Below, one piece after another: positions 1 through 11,579 of a stretch of 64,000 nt of DNA. The DNA comes from Cranoglanis bouderius (Eukaryota; Chordata; Actinopteri; Siluriformes; Cranoglanididae). The stretch is from positions 19,187,069 to 19,251,068 of the forward strand of contig CM042552.1 in the NCBI GenBank assembly GCA_023630585.1, written 5' to 3'. The notes beneath the pieces were generated by a model that saw nothing but the letters and a program-made list of their open reading frames with translations, did not search any database and had not been told where the DNA came from. The position numbers and the translations under genes are program-made. Positions within the stretch are counted from its first letter, which is position 1. The number at the start of each line of letters is the position of its first letter.

Positions 1-1007
1 AGATGCTGGAATTTTGGCTGGAAAAGAAAAGAAAAGCATGTTAATGTGCAGACAGCATAACTGCAGTTACACACAGAACTCTCATGGATTTGTGTGGTGC
101 TGTTAAAATGTAAATAATCGTCCTCGGAGTGGTGTGATATAGCGGTGTTACTGCTAGCACCCGGAAGGTGATTGTTTTCCAATAACAGCATGCCCAAAGT
201 GTTTTATTTTCCTTCTACAATAGCAATTTGCCAACAATTTCTATTGATTAAAGAACGGTATGTCAAACTTTTAATCTGTTTATACTTACATTTAATGCTT
301 TGGAATGTCCACTGGTTAGTTTCACTGTATGAAATCTAGATAATGTGATGCGTACCTATGTAAAATTTATTTTTCTCTCTCAAGCATCTCACACAGGTAC
401 CACATCCATCTCCTCCTTTGTTCAGGATTTTACCATAGAAACACTTAAATGTGATTTTCACAGTATTACAGGGACAGGCTGTACAGGGACATTTTCCATC
501 ATTCTATCAAAGAAAATTACTTTCTTCTCTTTTTGTGTAAATAAGAGAAAGGTGAGAGGGCAGAACAGAGAGAAAGAATGTTTTTTTTTTATATATATAG
601 AAGGTGTGATGAGAAGCACTGAGATTCATTAAACAACACGTGGGGAGGATGGCTGACGGAGATACAGAGAGTGTGAGGATCCTTATTAATGAGGGCTGTG
701 TTTATTACACACCCCGTATGGGGCTATTTAACACAGAAAGTGCATTAAGTGAGAGAGACAAGAGAGATGTGAGAGAAATGGGAAGAAGGCGAGCATGTCT
801 AAATAAATATGATAATGGAGATTGGAGCAGAAAGAGGACAAAACACAGACCCCTGTGGTCATGTTCAGAGAATTATATTCTGAGATCAATTCAGTGTTTG
901 TATGAGAAAACACACAGAGCTAAGGAAGATGAAACACAAAGGATGACAGAAAGATAACGTCATTGTGTCGCAATGAAGCCACTGAGCCTTCAATATTACA
1001 CTCATAA

Positions 1008-1050
<43 letters not shown>

Positions 1051-1269
1051 TATTGTAGTGAATCAGCTTTAAAAATGAAAGAAAAGCGCACGCTTGGATT
1101 CAAAGCACCTTTTTAAAGGAGACAAGGGTTTTAAAGCGTGCCCGCATTATCTACCAGAATATGTAGTGAAAATTACCCGCATCTCTCCACCAAAATATGT
1201 AGTGGAAATTAGCTGTTTGGGTTAATTTGATATATTCTCCACCATTTTACGTAAGTAAAAATTAGTTAT
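1..1269. other. Non-coding DNA with a repeat fragment and a (CA)n tract
   Basis: No coding region is supported here. The two open frames at about 345-632 and 640-957 have no recognisable domain, no splice context and ordinary AT-rich composition. A (CA)n microsatellite spans about 1012-1043. Short near-repeats of 'atatgtagtg.aaatta' occur at 1160-1250. Confidence 0.6.
120..300 (+). repeat. Interspersed repeat P (MITE-like), copy 1
   Basis: The words 'ggtggtgtgatatagcggtg', 'aaggtgattgttttccaata' and 'tgccaacaatttctattga' recur in diverged form near 7870-7945, 8457-8700, 16080-16260 and 49150-49260 (reverse). That marks a dispersed, probably DNA-transposon-derived repeat. The class is not assigned. 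Confidence 0.55.
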
Positions 1270-1596
1270 TAAATTGAGCCATCTTTATTCTCCTCCAAAG
1301 ATGTCAGAGAGATTAACAGATCAGCTCGAATGGGGAAATTTGACTAATTTAGTATTACTGATCAACTATTCGTCCAGCGATAAGTTGAAACTAGTGTACT
1401 CATTAATTATGCATTAGATATTAACTCCGTGGCCACCGGCAATAATATCCTAAACATAGTGAAATATTATTTAAAGTAGCAGAATCGCAATTCAACGCAA
1501 TAGACACTTGTAAGCAATAAGAACACGTATATTTAACAACAGACGAGACTTTATTGAACTACTCTGTGACACAGAACCTAATCTAACATATAAAAC

Positions 1597-1638
<42 letters not shown>

Positions 1639-2620
1639 GTGATGATGAAGAGTGAATGAAGTTCCCCGTCCTTCGAAGCAAGAGACACGAGAGAGAGCGA
1701 AGCAAGCGACGACCCCAAAACTTGTGTTCTTAGGATTTTAACACTTCCTGGGCTAGTCCAGCTCAGAGTGCTTCCTCCAATCAATATTGTCTTTGGGCGG
1801 GGTGTTAGCCAGATTCTCCACCTATGATGCTAATCAGCCCCTTGTCCATGTGGATGAGTGGATTATTAAACTTTGTTCTGAAACTTTGCATGTACATATC
1901 AGAACAATCTACACAAATTTCCTTACTCTCATGATTTAGGAAACCACTCAGTGAACACATACATACCAAACAAGACATGTTTGACTATACTTAAAGTACA
2001 TTACTAATATTTAAAACACAATGATCCTCCTAGGGCTACTACACTAATACATGATTAAATGGAATAATTAGTGGCGACTTAAAGGTGATACACGTGAAGA
2101 AAATAGAACAACACATGGTAGGAAATAGGTGATTGCAGTTGTTCAAAGATGTATTAATTCCCACAGTCGTTGCTCCTGGTAGGCGCCGATTGTGGAATGT
2201 GCGAGTCCTTGTGTGGAATTGTGGAATGTGTAATCTTTGTGAGTGAGCGAAAAGGTCTCTCCTTTCTTCCAGAATTTATTGGCCTTACTGGTCTGGACCA
2301 AAAGGCCTAAATCACTGCATTTGAGAGCAGTTTCTGTGGTCGAGAGGGTTCAGCCCTGGGTCAGGCAGGCCTTTAACGCTTGCCGTGTTGGTTGAGATAA
2401 GGCAGATGCACACGCTGGATTTAAGTGGCTTCTGGGTGTGGATTCCTGGTTTTATGGCTCCCTGAGTGGAGACATTTTGGTCCAGAGTTTCTTGTGGGTT
2501 CTCTGGCTGAGAAGGCCCATTGTTTTATTTCTTCTGGTTATAATTGTGTGAATTATATCATGCTGCTTGTGCTGAGGCGTTACACTATCCTTATGAGGAC
2601 TTTCCACTGACACAATTATT
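1270..2620. repeat. Possible LTR-like sequence, unassigned
   Basis: This stretch differs in texture from its surroundings. On the minus strand an AATAAA is followed by a T/G-rich run near 1550, with an upstream pyrimidine-rich promoter-like stretch. On the plus strand a GGCGCC-containing word near 2182 resembles a tRNA-Lys type primer binding site. Orientation is ambiguous, no terminal TG..CA plus target duplication was found, and no gag, pol or env reading frame is visible. A decayed retroelement is only a suggestion. Confidence 0.25.
1602..1633. repeat. (CA)n microsatellite
   Basis: An uninterrupted CA dinucleotide run lies inside the LTR-like candidate. Confidence 0.95.
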
Positions 2621-3859
2621 AATGCAGCTCCTAAATCTAACCCTAACTTTATCCTCAGTAATCAAAAGGAAACCCTTCATCTCTTTTCTTTTTGTTTTTG
2701 TTTGTTTTTTTGTTTTCCATTAAAAAAAAAAAAAGTTTTTCACTTGGAGACCAGCCACATGTACCCACAAGGCCAAAACTGTCAGATATTCCTATACTAT
2801 TCCTCACTAACAAAGTAAAACACACACACACAGTCACGGTGCACACACTTTCTTAATTTCACGCTAAAACAGCAGCTACAAATGGAAGCTAAAGCATGAA
2901 CATGTTCGCCGGCTCACAGCTGCACTCACTCATATCAGTGTTAAGCTATTTTAAATCAATTTTAAATGTTAAATTAATGTTTAGACCACATGACCATTCA
3001 TAATTCATAAGCATGAATTTGAATTAACTGAATGAACTAACTAGCTGTAGCTAGCAGTGTGAAATAACTTTTTTGTCACTGTTTAAAAAATGACGCATTA
3101 GATTGCATCGTGGGCAGTGATGGGTTGGTCATGGTATGGTATGGTCATCAAGTCTCATCGATGGCACAATAAGAATAATGTGGGGCAACTATCATGCAAA
3201 CACACTTAAAGGAAGGTCAGCAGCTGCATTCGTGATTTCGAATTGTTTTCAAGTGTTTCGTGTTTCCCTCGAATGCTAAACAGAAAGTTAAATTAAACCG
3301 TTTATTACCCTGTAATGAAAAACACACTAAACTTAGAGTCTTGTCATCTGTCCTTTTTTGCCATTTGTATTTTGATTGGACAATGTGTGCTTAGTCTGTC
3401 TACTTTTAGTTTCTCCTCCAAAGTCATTTTGGAAAAGGATGTTAGGGTAAATAGTCCACATCCTTCACATTTGTTATGCTTGTGACTGCATTTCACAGTC
3501 ACTGATGATGATGTGTGACAGATGTGTCTGAAAAATATCCGCCCAAACGGAAATCAAATCTAAGAGGAGTGTCACTTCATGAATCTAGAGTCTGGACTAG
3601 AAAGAAATCAGCCCTAGCCTCTCCAACTGTTGAATCTGTTTAAATCTAACTGTTAAATCCAAAATAATCCACTGTAAGACATTTGTTAACAGCAGATTAT
3701 CTGATATGGAGGCCAAAAACAAAACTTTATATTGATTATATTTATCTTTGAAAGACTTAAGGCTTAACCCTGCTTGCCCCTGATTCTGGGTACGTTCTGC
3801 AAGTTTACAGTTCTCGACTAGATCTTTAATATAACCAGCTTCAGTTTATAAAGTAAAGT
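2621..3859. other. Non-coding, nothing recognised
   Basis: AT-rich unique-looking sequence with a 12-A run near 2722 and CA tracts near 2820. No ORF, RNA gene or known repeat was recognised. Confidence 0.5.
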
Positions 3860-4045
3860 GAAGACATGATAACGAGGATGCATTAAGAACAGCTTTGGAA
3901 TTTGAGAAAGCTAAACTGAACGGCTCTTTAGACTGCATGTTAATAGGACACAATGGCAGGCACTGGTAATTGGCTCTCATTTTCAAGATCCCTTTCCTTC
4001 ACCCAATCAATACCAGGATGTCCAATTAAGTACCTCGTTCCCCAG
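3860..4045 (+). promoter_or_regulatory. Conserved block 1, copy a (left arm)
   Basis: A core of about 80 bp (3952-4035) recurs at 7380-7460 in the same orientation and at 49640-49720 reversed. It has the same order of words: 'ggtaattg', 'tttcaagatccc', 'cccaatcaataccagg', then 'aattaag'. The flank 'ggctctttagactgc..ctaatagg' is also matched reversed at 49720-49790. Surrounding DNA is diverged, so the core has been kept better than its flanks. That suggests a conserved non-coding, possibly regulatory, element. Function is inferred, not shown. Confidence 0.6.
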
Positions 4046-4639
4046 GAGGTGCCGTCACTCGCCGCAAACAAGGCGTTGCTGCTTGTTGTTGGATCAGTTT
4101 GTGAGCCGAACTGCCCCCTAATTACCTGTGGGTCAAAACAAAACAAAAAACCCAGAACAGAAAAGGAGGGTAGTCGCTAGACCATTAGAGCTTTCATCTT
4201 CGCTCTGATCACTGTAACAATTTAGGAACCACTGAATGGAATATTACCAGGTTCAACCCTCTGGTTCAACATGAAAGTCTCTCGCAAAGATGCCCTTAAT
4301 GGTTTAGAATTATATAAAGGTAATTACAGCATTTGTTTAAGGTTCTGGATTCGTGGGAAAGCTAAAAGCACCTGGTCTTGTTTTAACCCCAGGCCTAAAA
4401 ATGCACAAAGCAATGAAAAAGGCCTGGACAGGAAACCTTTGTTAATTAGGTGTACATGAAAGCAACACACTCGTAATCAGACCCAGAGGTGGACACCACT
4501 GACTAGCATCCTGATGGAGCGCCATCAATTAAATCATCACCTCTCAGGGACAAGGCTAGCAAAATGGATTAACCAAGGTTAATATAGATACAAACTGCAA
4601 GGTAAGTGTATAGTGTAAGTGCAAATGTTTTGATGGTGG

Positions 4640-4830
4640 ACCAAACAATGGAGACTGAGAGCGCAGAATAAGAAAGGAGAGGACAGAACAGAGTCTGAGT
4701 CATTTATCAAACCTGGCTGTTCTTGGACTGACGAATGAAACATTACAGGGAGTCATCTACATTCATTAGACGCTGAGGATTTATGCTGTTCTGGACAGCA
4801 CAGAGTGAGACAAAACACTGTTGAACCGTA
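4640..4830 (+). promoter_or_regulatory. Conserved block 2, copy a (left arm)
   Basis: The words 'gtcatttatcaaacctg', 'gatgaatgaaac' (here 'gacgaatgaaac') and a following 'cagcacagagtgagac' are shared with 10790-10930 (same strand) and 47130-47280 (reversed). It is the least conserved of the three copies. Confidence 0.55.
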
Positions 4831-6334
4831 TGCAAGAATATCACACTGATTTATTTTCAAAGCAGATTGGAGTTAATTGACTGGGCAGCAGACGCTGTGA
4901 GGATTAAGACCAGGAAGAAGCTAGGGATGGTCAAGCTGTGTGTGTTATATGCTGTGTTCTAAAAGATCTCAAACAGCGCAGAACAAACTTAGTAGCCATA
5001 TCTGACCAATCAGATGTTCTATTCAATGCCTAGTCATGGATGGCCATCAACTTTGAGCCGCATTTAATATTCATTCCTTTCATAACACACCTCATTTAAC
5101 CCAATCCAAGAGCTCCATCACTAGCCAGTGGCATGTATTGGGCGCATTAGAGCAGAAAACATTGCTAAACCGTGACACTGCACAGTTCTGCCGAGGCTAA
5201 AGGTGAGAAATGCTGGCCTAGATACTTTGACAAGCTTCTTAAAAAAAACAATTCAGCAAGATTTAGTCTGAACTCTAGTAATGATCTATGTATTACAGCA
5301 TTTGTCCTCCAGTATAATATATCTGGGTCTCAAGCTTTCCTTTATCCAGGTGACATCTGAAACTGTCTCCATGCCTCAAGCAGTGACAGAATTTGCTTTC
5401 ATTTCTGTTTCTGATCAGTAATTTTGCAGCGAATAAAGTCCATTTACTGCACCATTGTTTCAGTTGGAAAAAGTTCAGAACCTATATCTAAGTAAGAAAG
5501 AAATGATTTCATTCTCCATCTTGCATCAACATGTTGGACGCACTTTAGTCTAAAATAGAACTCAGAATATTTACCACGTTAACCTTTTTTTTTTTTCCAG
5601 ACTACTTTGTTATAACTGCTTAATTAGAGAAACCAGAATTGCATCGTCCTGCTAATTAACTGATTATTAAAAAAAGTACAGTTCAGATTATAGAAGCATT
5701 CGTGCATTAGAACAAAATTTCATTTACTGATACAGTTCTCCCCTAACTCATTTTCTAAACCACTTCTAGAGGATTGAAAAAAATATATATTAAAAATGAC
5801 TAAATTAAACACTGTTTTAACAAGGAAACAGTATTACAACAGGACTAACAGTTCTTATTTTAACAATTCTCTATTAGGCCAAAATATAATTCAGGCCCAG
5901 GAGCCTCTGTAGCAATATGGTGTTTTTTGTTTTTTATATTGAGGTCACACGCTGAGTATCTTGCAAACATGAATTATTATGTTGTAACCTGAATTGCGTA
6001 CCATGAGCCCATGACTTAACATGTTGTGGAATGTTATACTCAAGACATAGTCTCTAGAAATGATTGTGGATAGTTAAGAATTCACTTCAGGCAACACAGA
6101 CTAATCGTATCATAAAAATCAAGGACTCCGGTGTGTCTTAATGTGTCATTCCAAGATTTAAGTAAAGTGCAAGAACAGTCTAATTCATTTGATTTGACTT
6201 TTGGTACAAAGGTCTTTAAAATTTGAGTACTTTGTGGCCATAAAAAAAAGATCTCATGGCCTTATCTCAATAACTTGTAACACAAGGCAGCCTTCTAATT
6301 AATCCCTCAAGCAGACCATACTGCACTTTCTCTC
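4831..6334. other. Non-coding, nothing recognised
   Basis: AT-rich with several A/T runs (5583-5600, 5778-5795). No credible coding exon or known repeat was seen. Confidence 0.5.
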
Positions 6335-6530
6335 TTCTGGTTAAGCTCACTGTTCTCTTCACTTCTTCTAGATTCCTGGATGATGTGTGTGCCAGTTCAA
6401 CCTGAGGGCTTGTTCTCCTAATGAACTAAATGAGAGAGATACACCAGCAGATGGTTGATGAAAGATGGTAATTACGTTTCCTGAATGTCTCCATCAGAGT
6501 CGGCCTGCAGGTCGACGGCAGCATGACGAT
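6335..6530 (+). promoter_or_regulatory. Conserved block 3, copy a (left arm)
   Basis: It is matched reversed at 46630-46815. A run of about 30 bp, 'cagatggttgatgaaagatg' plus 'gtaatta', is identical in both copies. Weaker matches flank it on both sides ('gttctcttcacttcttct', 'cctgaatgtc'). The identical core in diverged flanks suggests constraint. Confidence 0.65.
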
Positions 6531-6999
6531 CTCGGATTCAAACTATAATATGCGAGATGTAGGTACACTAACAGATCGAAAAATCCAACCATGGAGCAAC
6601 TAACATCAAAAGTCCTCCAGCATCCTCTTTAAAAAAAAATACAGGGAACCTATTCTCCACACACGTACAATGAGTAAAAGTAAGTGTGAATCCCAGTGAT
6701 CTTGCTCTTTGACACACCATTAATATTTACACCCTCCTCCAGGGAGTGACGAAGGGGATGTGGGATGAAGGGCATGAAGGTGTGAAAGTGAAGGTATCTA
6801 AAACATAAAACATAAATAATATACGGGAATATATGGAAGGAATGTGATAACAGAAAGAACAAATTAATGACAAATGATGACATATTGGGGACTGATATTG
6901 GACCATTTGTTGAACTGAATAGAAAGAGGACGGTTCAAGCAGGAGCGTCCATCATCTAAACATCTAAAGGAATTTGTTGCTGAAAACGCAAAGCTTCAA

Positions 7000-7145
7000 C
7001 TCTTGTGAAAAACTGCCAAGCCGAGGTCACACGCCGTCACCTCCGCTTTTTCCCTGGGAGTTTTATGTTCCTTTAAATTCAAGGAAACAGATGATATTTC
7101 TGCAACCGCGGCCAAGGCAATGAAACACACATACCCACAGTGTTC
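7000..7145 (+). promoter_or_regulatory. Conserved block 4, copy a (left arm)
   Basis: It is matched reversed at 46040-46180. Shared words include 'gccgaggtcacac', 'tttttccc.gg', 'atgttcctt.aaatt.aagg' and 'aaacag'. It lies downstream of the left first exon when read on the minus strand, as the right copy does relative to the right first exon. Confidence 0.6.
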
Positions 7146-7374
7146 ATGGCCTTTCAGTGTGGTATAATGGTACATAGTGCGGAACATCTGGCTTGTCACA
7201 TTACATTATGGCCAGTTATGAAGGTGAAGTCAAGAAATATAACATATGAGACACTGATAAATTCTCACGGAAATAGTGTTGATGTGTCACATCAGGAAAT
7301 GTTTCCAATATCACATTTTCAGATTTCCTTATTACAGTATACCGCAATATCGAGTTAGTGGTGTTCCAACACAA

Positions 7375-7880
7375 TAACTGGAGCAGTTAATTGCCTTCCA
7401 CTTTCAAGATCCCTCGCCCTTGGCCAATCAATACCAGGCTGCTCTATTAAGCACAGACCCTTTTTCCTCATCTCATTCCATTGGGGCTGCTGTCTCACAC
7501 CTCAGAGTATACAATATAATTCGATACAAATATAATCAGACTCTCTGAAGCTGAATGGCCTTGACGTCAACTTGATGTGAATGTAAATGTATTCCTGTTA
7601 ATCTGAGGTACAAGGTGACTGAATAAATCAGGGTCTGTAAGGTGTCTGGGCTCATTCCAGCTCTAAAATATGAATATCAATATTATGCAGCTCAAAAGTT
7701 TAAATTCCCAAGAATACCATGATTCATGGTCAAACGTCTATGAAAGCACAACTGCCCCTGCTGTAACCGATTGAAAACAACTGCTTAGTACTGCTCTCAC
7801 TCTTGATTCAAAGGCTGCTCAAGGATGTGCTTCTTAAGGAATAGAACGCTTGGGCCATGATGACATAGAAAAATAATCAG
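7375..7880 (+). promoter_or_regulatory. Conserved block 1, copy b (extended)
   Basis: Besides the 80-bp core, this copy continues to align with the reverse of 49260-49720. It shares 'attcgatacaaatat', 'aatcagggtct' and 'taccatgattcatggtc' in the same order. It therefore belongs to the inverted duplication as well as being a local second copy of block 1. Confidence 0.65.
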
Positions 7881-8700
7881 TGATAGGGTGGTGTGATGAA
7901 GAGGAGTTACTGTTACCATCCTAAAGGTGAATATTTTCCTATAACTGTTACGATTCCCCCTCGCGCTGATCGCCGAAGCATGCGAGCAGCTTACTTCCGG
8001 ATTCAGTGACTTTCGCTTTGTTTACTTCGCCACGTGTGTTTTGTTTTGGTTCGTGTCTTGTCTCCGCCCCTGTGTTGTCACAGGTTTCGTCCTAATATGT
8101 CTCAGGTCTCTTGTGTTAACCGCTCATTGTGTTCATGTATTTAAACCCCCGTGTTTCCTAGTACCAGTGCGAAGTATTAGCGCAGTTACCTTGTGTCCTG
8201 TCTATTGCCAAGCCGTTTAACTTTGTTTCATGTTTCCTGGTTTCGATCCTGTTTCTGTCTCGTGTCTTAGATTCTTGCCTAGCCTCGTTCATGCTGTTTG
8301 CCGATCGCCTGACCCACGCCTGTTAGTTGACTACGCCATTGTCTCACGATTTGGATTATTGCTGTTCCTATTATTTTGACTGTTCCAGTACTTTTGGAAT
8401 TTCTAATCAAAGGACTTTAACCTGCACTTGCGTCCGTGTACGTGTTGTATTACTCATACCACAGCAACATGCCAACAATTACAATTCGTGCTTGAAACAC
8501 TTGAAAAAAAGTTCATTTAAAGTTTGCTTAAAAAAGTGCTGACACCAGACACTCCTTCCATTATTTTAAATAAATGTCTCCTTACAGAAAACTTCACCAT
8601 ATTAATAACTACATTAGTAACTTTGTTAAATAACAACACATTCATTAATCTATTTATTATTAGTCTTAGATTATGAGGAGTGTCCACTGTACGAGTCCCT
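7870..8700 (+). repeat. Interspersed repeat P, copy 2, split by an insertion
   Basis: The left part (about 7870-7945) and right part (about 8457-8700) match repeat P copies at 120-300 and 16080-16260. The right part carries the tail words 'actccttccat' and 'cttacagaaaacttcaccat'. About 0.5 kb of unrelated DNA separates the halves. The matching place on the right arm (about 49150-49250, reverse) lacks it. Confidence 0.6.
7946..8456 (+). mobile_element. LTR-like insertion (candidate solo LTR)
   Basis: About 0.5 kb beginning TGTTACG, with a TATA-like 'gtatttaaacccccg' near 8139 and a 3' part with 'aatcaaaggactttaacctg', a layout like a promoter-R-polyA LTR. It interrupts repeat P, and the paralogous right-arm site is empty. 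No target-site duplication is clear and about 25 bp of repeat P seems missing, so the ends are approximate. Confidence 0.45.
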
Positions 8701-8743
8701 TTGTAAATTGTTACTGTAAAAAAAGAAGTAATTGAGTAATTTA

Positions 8744-10306
8744 CAGTTGTGCTTGACAGTTTGTGAACACTTTAGATTGGAATGTGACCTAAAACATCAT
8801 CAGATTTTCACACAAGTCCTCAAAGTAGATAAAGAGAAACCAATTAAACAAATGAGACAAAAATATTATACTTGGTCATTTATCTACTGAGGAAAATGAT
8901 CCAATATTAAATATCTGTGAGTGGCAAAAGTATGTGAACCTTTGCTTTCAGTATCTGGTGTGACCCCCTTGTTCAGCAATAACTGAAACTAAACGTTTCC
9001 GGTAACTGTTGATCAGTCCTGCACATCGGCTTGGAGGAATTTTAGCCCGTTCCTCAGTACAGAACAGCTTCAACTCTGGGATGTTGGTGGGTTTCCTCAC
9101 ATGAACTACTTTCTTCAGGTCCTTCCACAAAATTTCTTTTGGATTAAGGTCAGGACTTTGACTTGGCCATTCCAAAACATAACCTTTATTCTTCTTTAAC
9201 CATACTTTGGTAGAACGACTTGTGTGCTTAGGGTCGTTGTCTTGCTCCATGACCCACTTTCTCTTGAGATTCAGTTCATGGACAGATGTCCTGACATTTT
9301 CCTTTAGAATTCGCTGATATATTTCAGAATTCATTGTTCCATCAATGATGGCCCAGATGCACCAAAACAGGCCCAAACCATGATACTACCACCAGCATGT
9401 TTCACAGATGGGATAAGGTTCTTATGCTGGAATGCAGTGTTTTCCTTTCTCCAAACACAACACTTCTCATTTAAACCAAAAAGTTCTATTTTGCTCTCAT
9501 CCATCCACAAAACTTTTTTTCCAAAAGCCTTCTGGCTTGTCCATGTGGTCTTTAGCAAGATTCAGATGGGCAGCAATGTTCTTTTTGGAGAGCAGTGGCT
9601 TTCTCCTTGCAACCCTGCCATGCACACCATTGCTCTTCAGTGTTCTTCTGATGGTGGACTCATGAACATTAACATTAGCCAATGTGAGAGAGGCCTTTAG
9701 TTGCTTAGAAGTTACCCTGGGTTCCTTTGTGACCTTGCGGACAATTACACATCTTGCTCTTGGAGTGATCTTTGTTGGTCGACCACTCCTGGGGAGGGTA
9801 ACAATGGTCTTGAATTTCCTCCATTTGTACACAGTCTGTCTGACTGTGGATTGGGGGAGTCCAAACTCTTTAGAGATGGTTTTGTAACCTTTTCCAGCCT
9901 GATGAGCATCAACAACTCTTTTTCTGAGGTCCTCAGAAATCTCATTTGTTTGTGCCATGATACGCTTTCACAAACATGTCTTGTGAGGATCAGACTTTGA
10001 TAGATCCCTGTTCGTTAAATAAAACAAGGTGCTCAGTCACACTTGATTGACCTCCCATTGATTGAAAACACCTGACTCTAATTTCACCTTCAAATTAACT
10101 GCTAATCCTAGAGGTTCACATACTTTTGTCGCTCACAGATATGTAATATTGGATCATTTTCCTCAATAAATAAATGACCAAGTATAATATTTTTGTCTCA
10201 CTTGTTTAATTGTTAATCTCTTTGTCCACTTTTTGGACTTGTGTGAAAATCTGATGAAGGTTTAGGTCATATTTATGCAGATATATAGAAAATTCAAGCA
10301 GCACTC
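8744..10306 (-). mobile_element. Tc1-like transposon, type A
   Basis: Long imperfect terminal inverted repeats of about 200 bp face each other (8744-8945 and about 10110-10306). TA dinucleotides flank the element at 8742-8743 and 10307-10308. The right outer end lacks roughly 20 bp of the inner part of the terminal repeat ('gaaaattcaagcagcact' joins two normally separated parts). The transposase inside is broken by frameshifts, so the copy is dead. No copy is present at the matching place on the right arm. Confidence 0.88.
8948..9958 (-). pseudogene. Tc1-like transposase, frameshifted
   Basis: DDE transposase that would bind the terminal repeats and move the element by cut-and-paste at TA. 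It is read in three pieces. 9497-9958 starts MAQTNEISEDLRKR and contains the paired-like helix-turn-helix region. 9331-9558 carries the first catalytic Asp (WMDESKIELFG). 8948-9376 carries the second Asp (QDNDPKHTS) and third acidic residue (SPDLNPKEILW). At least two frameshifts separate the pieces. All three catalytic residues survive. Combined length is near the roughly 340 residues usual for Tc1 transposases. Confidence 0.9.
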
Positions 10307-10519
10307 TAAATATCAAATCTCCATGAATGTCATTAGGGGGAAACCAGACAAAAAATCCCTGCTCTTTCTCAGTGACATGGATTCGTTTTCTTTTTCACGC
10401 AGACGACCAACAGTAAAGCAGAAACCTAAAAACACTGGAGAAACAAATGGAGTCCTCATGGTTGATTCATTTGGCCATTTTGTATGTAAGTAAAGTTCTC
10501 TAGCTCTCTCTATACTATC

Positions 10520-10935
10520 TCCATTTGTGTGACTGAAAGATCGTTTCTCACAAGTATCTAATGGTGGTGTTTGTTGGTGTTGTTTGAAAGATGGAGTCGC
10601 TAAAAGGATCGAAGTACAACTTTGAAACTTGTACTACTATCCTGCAAGCACTTGTCTTCATTTAAGACTGATTCTTTTTTAAACAAACTGAGAAACTGTT
10701 GCATTAGTAGAAGAAAGACATTTCATCCTGTCAGTTTGTATAGCGTGTGTGTGTTTGTGTGTGTGGGAGACAGAGAAGGACAATGAGAAAGAGAGGACAG
10801 GCCAGAGTCCGGGTCATTTATCAAACCTGTCTGCTCTTGAGCTGATGAATGAAACCTCACAGCAGGCTGTCCAGTTTGATTAGATGTAGAAGATTTCTGC
10901 TGTAATGGTCAGAGCAGAGTGAGACACACCGACAC
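10520..10935 (+). promoter_or_regulatory. Conserved block 2, copy b (extended)
   Basis: It aligns along about 370 bp with the reverse of 47130-47490. Shared words include 'ggtggtgtttgttggtgttg', 'agatggagt', 'agacatttca.cctgtcag', 'gtcatttatcaaacctg' and 'ctgtccagtttgatta'. The match is longer and closer than either is to copy a at 4640. A (CA)n tract follows at 10949-10975. Confidence 0.7.
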
Positions 10936-11579
10936 ACATAGCATGAAACACACACACACACACACACACACACACCAACAGGCATCTGTTAAAGCAGATC
11001 AAAGTTAATTGACTGGGGTGAGAGTGGATTACAACCAAAAAGAAGCTGAAATTCCCAACACATGCAGAGCAAATGATCAGTAGATAAATATAAATATAAT
11101 ATCAATGATAAATAGAATTTACTTTCTCTACTGTTTTAACCATTGTCTTATATTTGTGTTACATACCGTCACATTCAGTAAACTAATAACAGTAATGTGA
11201 TCAGACAGAAAGTGTCATGCACAAATGTGTATTAGCATTAATTATATATCTATCAGTGTTACTCATTTCATTCTTCAATACCGGAGTCCATTAGAAAAAA
11301 ATGCTCCATGAAAAACCTACAGTTAAACTTACTAATACTGTGACATTGTAAGCCTGTTATTCTTTTAAAAAGGTTATTAAAGTATGGTCAAATCCAAGGA
11401 GCTATCATGGATTGACACTGATTGCCAGCACTCCATAGCACAGGTTTTAAAAACCTGTATTGAAAATGTGTGTGTAGTGCACAGGCTATAATAAACCTGC
11501 CCTAGCTGAACCACGACTTCACATTTACCTGAGAAGATGTAGTAGTTGTATTAGAGAAAGAAAAATATGTGCAGGTTAT

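Noticed and set aside
345..957. Two adjacent plus-strand open frames of 95 and 105 codons near the left edge
   Set aside because: No domain, no splice sites with matching phase, no similarity recognised. Length is within chance for this sequence.
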